A stretch of 6,473 nucleotides of DNA from Acetobacteraceae bacterium (GTDB taxonomy: Bacteria > Pseudomonadota > Alphaproteobacteria > Acetobacterales > Acetobacteraceae), in contig JADGHI010000227.1 of NCBI GenBank assembly GCA_019689515.1, forward strand, positions 1-6,473, given 5' to 3'. Numbering within the stretch: the first letter of the stretch is position 1; each line of letters starts with the position of its first letter. The notes under the pieces were generated by a model. It was not told the origin of the DNA. It searched no databases and saw only the letters and a list, made by a program, of their open reading frames with translations. Shown piece by piece: positions 6,297-6,473 of the stretch. The translations under genes were made by a program, and so were the position numbers.

Positions 6297-6473
6297 CAGA
6301 TTCGAGCCCGTCATTGGGCGATGGCCGACAGGGGTGACGCGTTTCCTTAGATTTCATTAAATTCGATCTGGTAGGGGCGCAGCAGCGGCAGGAGATCCTA
6401 TCCCCCGCCCGTCGTTGGTGCGCATCTGGCCGGTTGGTCTAGCGCTCCGCCTGCCTTGCGCTGGTCTGAACAT
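6297..6473. other. Intergenic tail with an AT-rich patch
   Basis: This is 177 nt after the last gene. Positions 6342-6367 are the only clearly AT-rich stretch in the window and could hold a promoter for a gene beyond the right edge, but no clear -35/-10 pair is seen. A 38-codon minus-strand frame starts at the very edge (6473) and ends at 6357; it has no support as a gene. Confidence 0.5.
6309..6348 (+). terminator. Possible weak terminator after the glycan operon
   Basis: CGTCATT (6309-6315) can pair with GGTGACG (6333-6339), using two G-U pairs. Inside the loop GGC-GATG-GCC (6317-6326) gives a small second stem. CG and the T-rich TTTCCTT (6342-6348) follow. It lies 12 nt beyond the stop of the last gene. 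The stem is imperfect and the T-run interrupted, so this is only a candidate. Confidence 0.25.

Noticed and set aside
6425..6473. tRNA-like wording (GGTTGGTCTAGC, CGCCTGCCTTGC)
   Set aside because: The words resemble a D-arm and an alanine-tRNA anticodon arm, but the D-stem and anticodon stem do not pair and no T-arm fits before the window ends.
6357..6473. Minus-strand 38-codon frame starting at the window edge
   Set aside because: It is short, no upstream sequence is visible to judge a ribosome binding site, and the translation shows no motif.
1..6473. Search by eye for CRISPR repeats, insertion sequence ends, transposase, toxin-antitoxin or defence genes
   Set aside because: No direct-repeat array, transposase motif or defence domain was seen. 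Every convincing gene is metabolic or glycan-related.

Overview
This window comes from the chromosome of a very GC-rich bacterium, about 70% G+C or more by eye. Codons end mostly in G or C. Gene density, GTG starts and stop/start overlaps are typical of high-GC Proteobacteria. The EgtB/EgtD pair and the glycosyltransferase types would fit an alphaproteobacterium, perhaps Acetobacteraceae-like (Roseomonas and relatives). That placement is inference from general protein character, not a proven taxonomy.

Layout. (1) Positions 1-2540, minus strand, form one probable operon read right to left. It contains egtB (2540-1284), egtD (1287-307, sharing 4 nt with egtB) and, after 42 nt, the first 88 codons of a glycerophosphodiester phosphodiesterase (264 to the window edge). 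(2) Positions 2541-3100 are a 560-nt divergent intergenic region. It has no convincing gene, a cluster of GC-rich inverted repeats at about 2701-2778, and presumably the promoters of both operons, none of which can be named with confidence. (3) Positions 3101-6296, plus strand, form a second tightly packed operon. It contains a diverged polysaccharide pyruvyl transferase-like protein, a GT14 (core-2/I-branching-like) glycosyltransferase and a GT2-type glycosyltransferase of the Glyco_tranf_2_4 kind. Both junctions overlap. (4) Positions 6297-6473 are a short tail with a possible weak terminator and the only AT-rich patch in the window.

How the genes work together. EgtD trimethylates histidine to hercynine. 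EgtB then joins hercynine to a sulfur donor with O2, giving the sulfoxide precursor of the antioxidant thiol ergothioneine. No egtA or egtC is beside them. EgtB carries a Tyr-Tyr pair (residues 97-98) that resembles the pair described for cysteine-using (type II) EgtB, so a short two-gene route using free cysteine is a reasonable inference. The plus-strand operon probably builds or modifies a cell-surface or exported glycan. Its first gene retains the layout of pyruvyl transferases but has lost the usual signature residues, which makes it the most unusual object here. No defence system, mobile element, CRISPR array or RNA gene was found.
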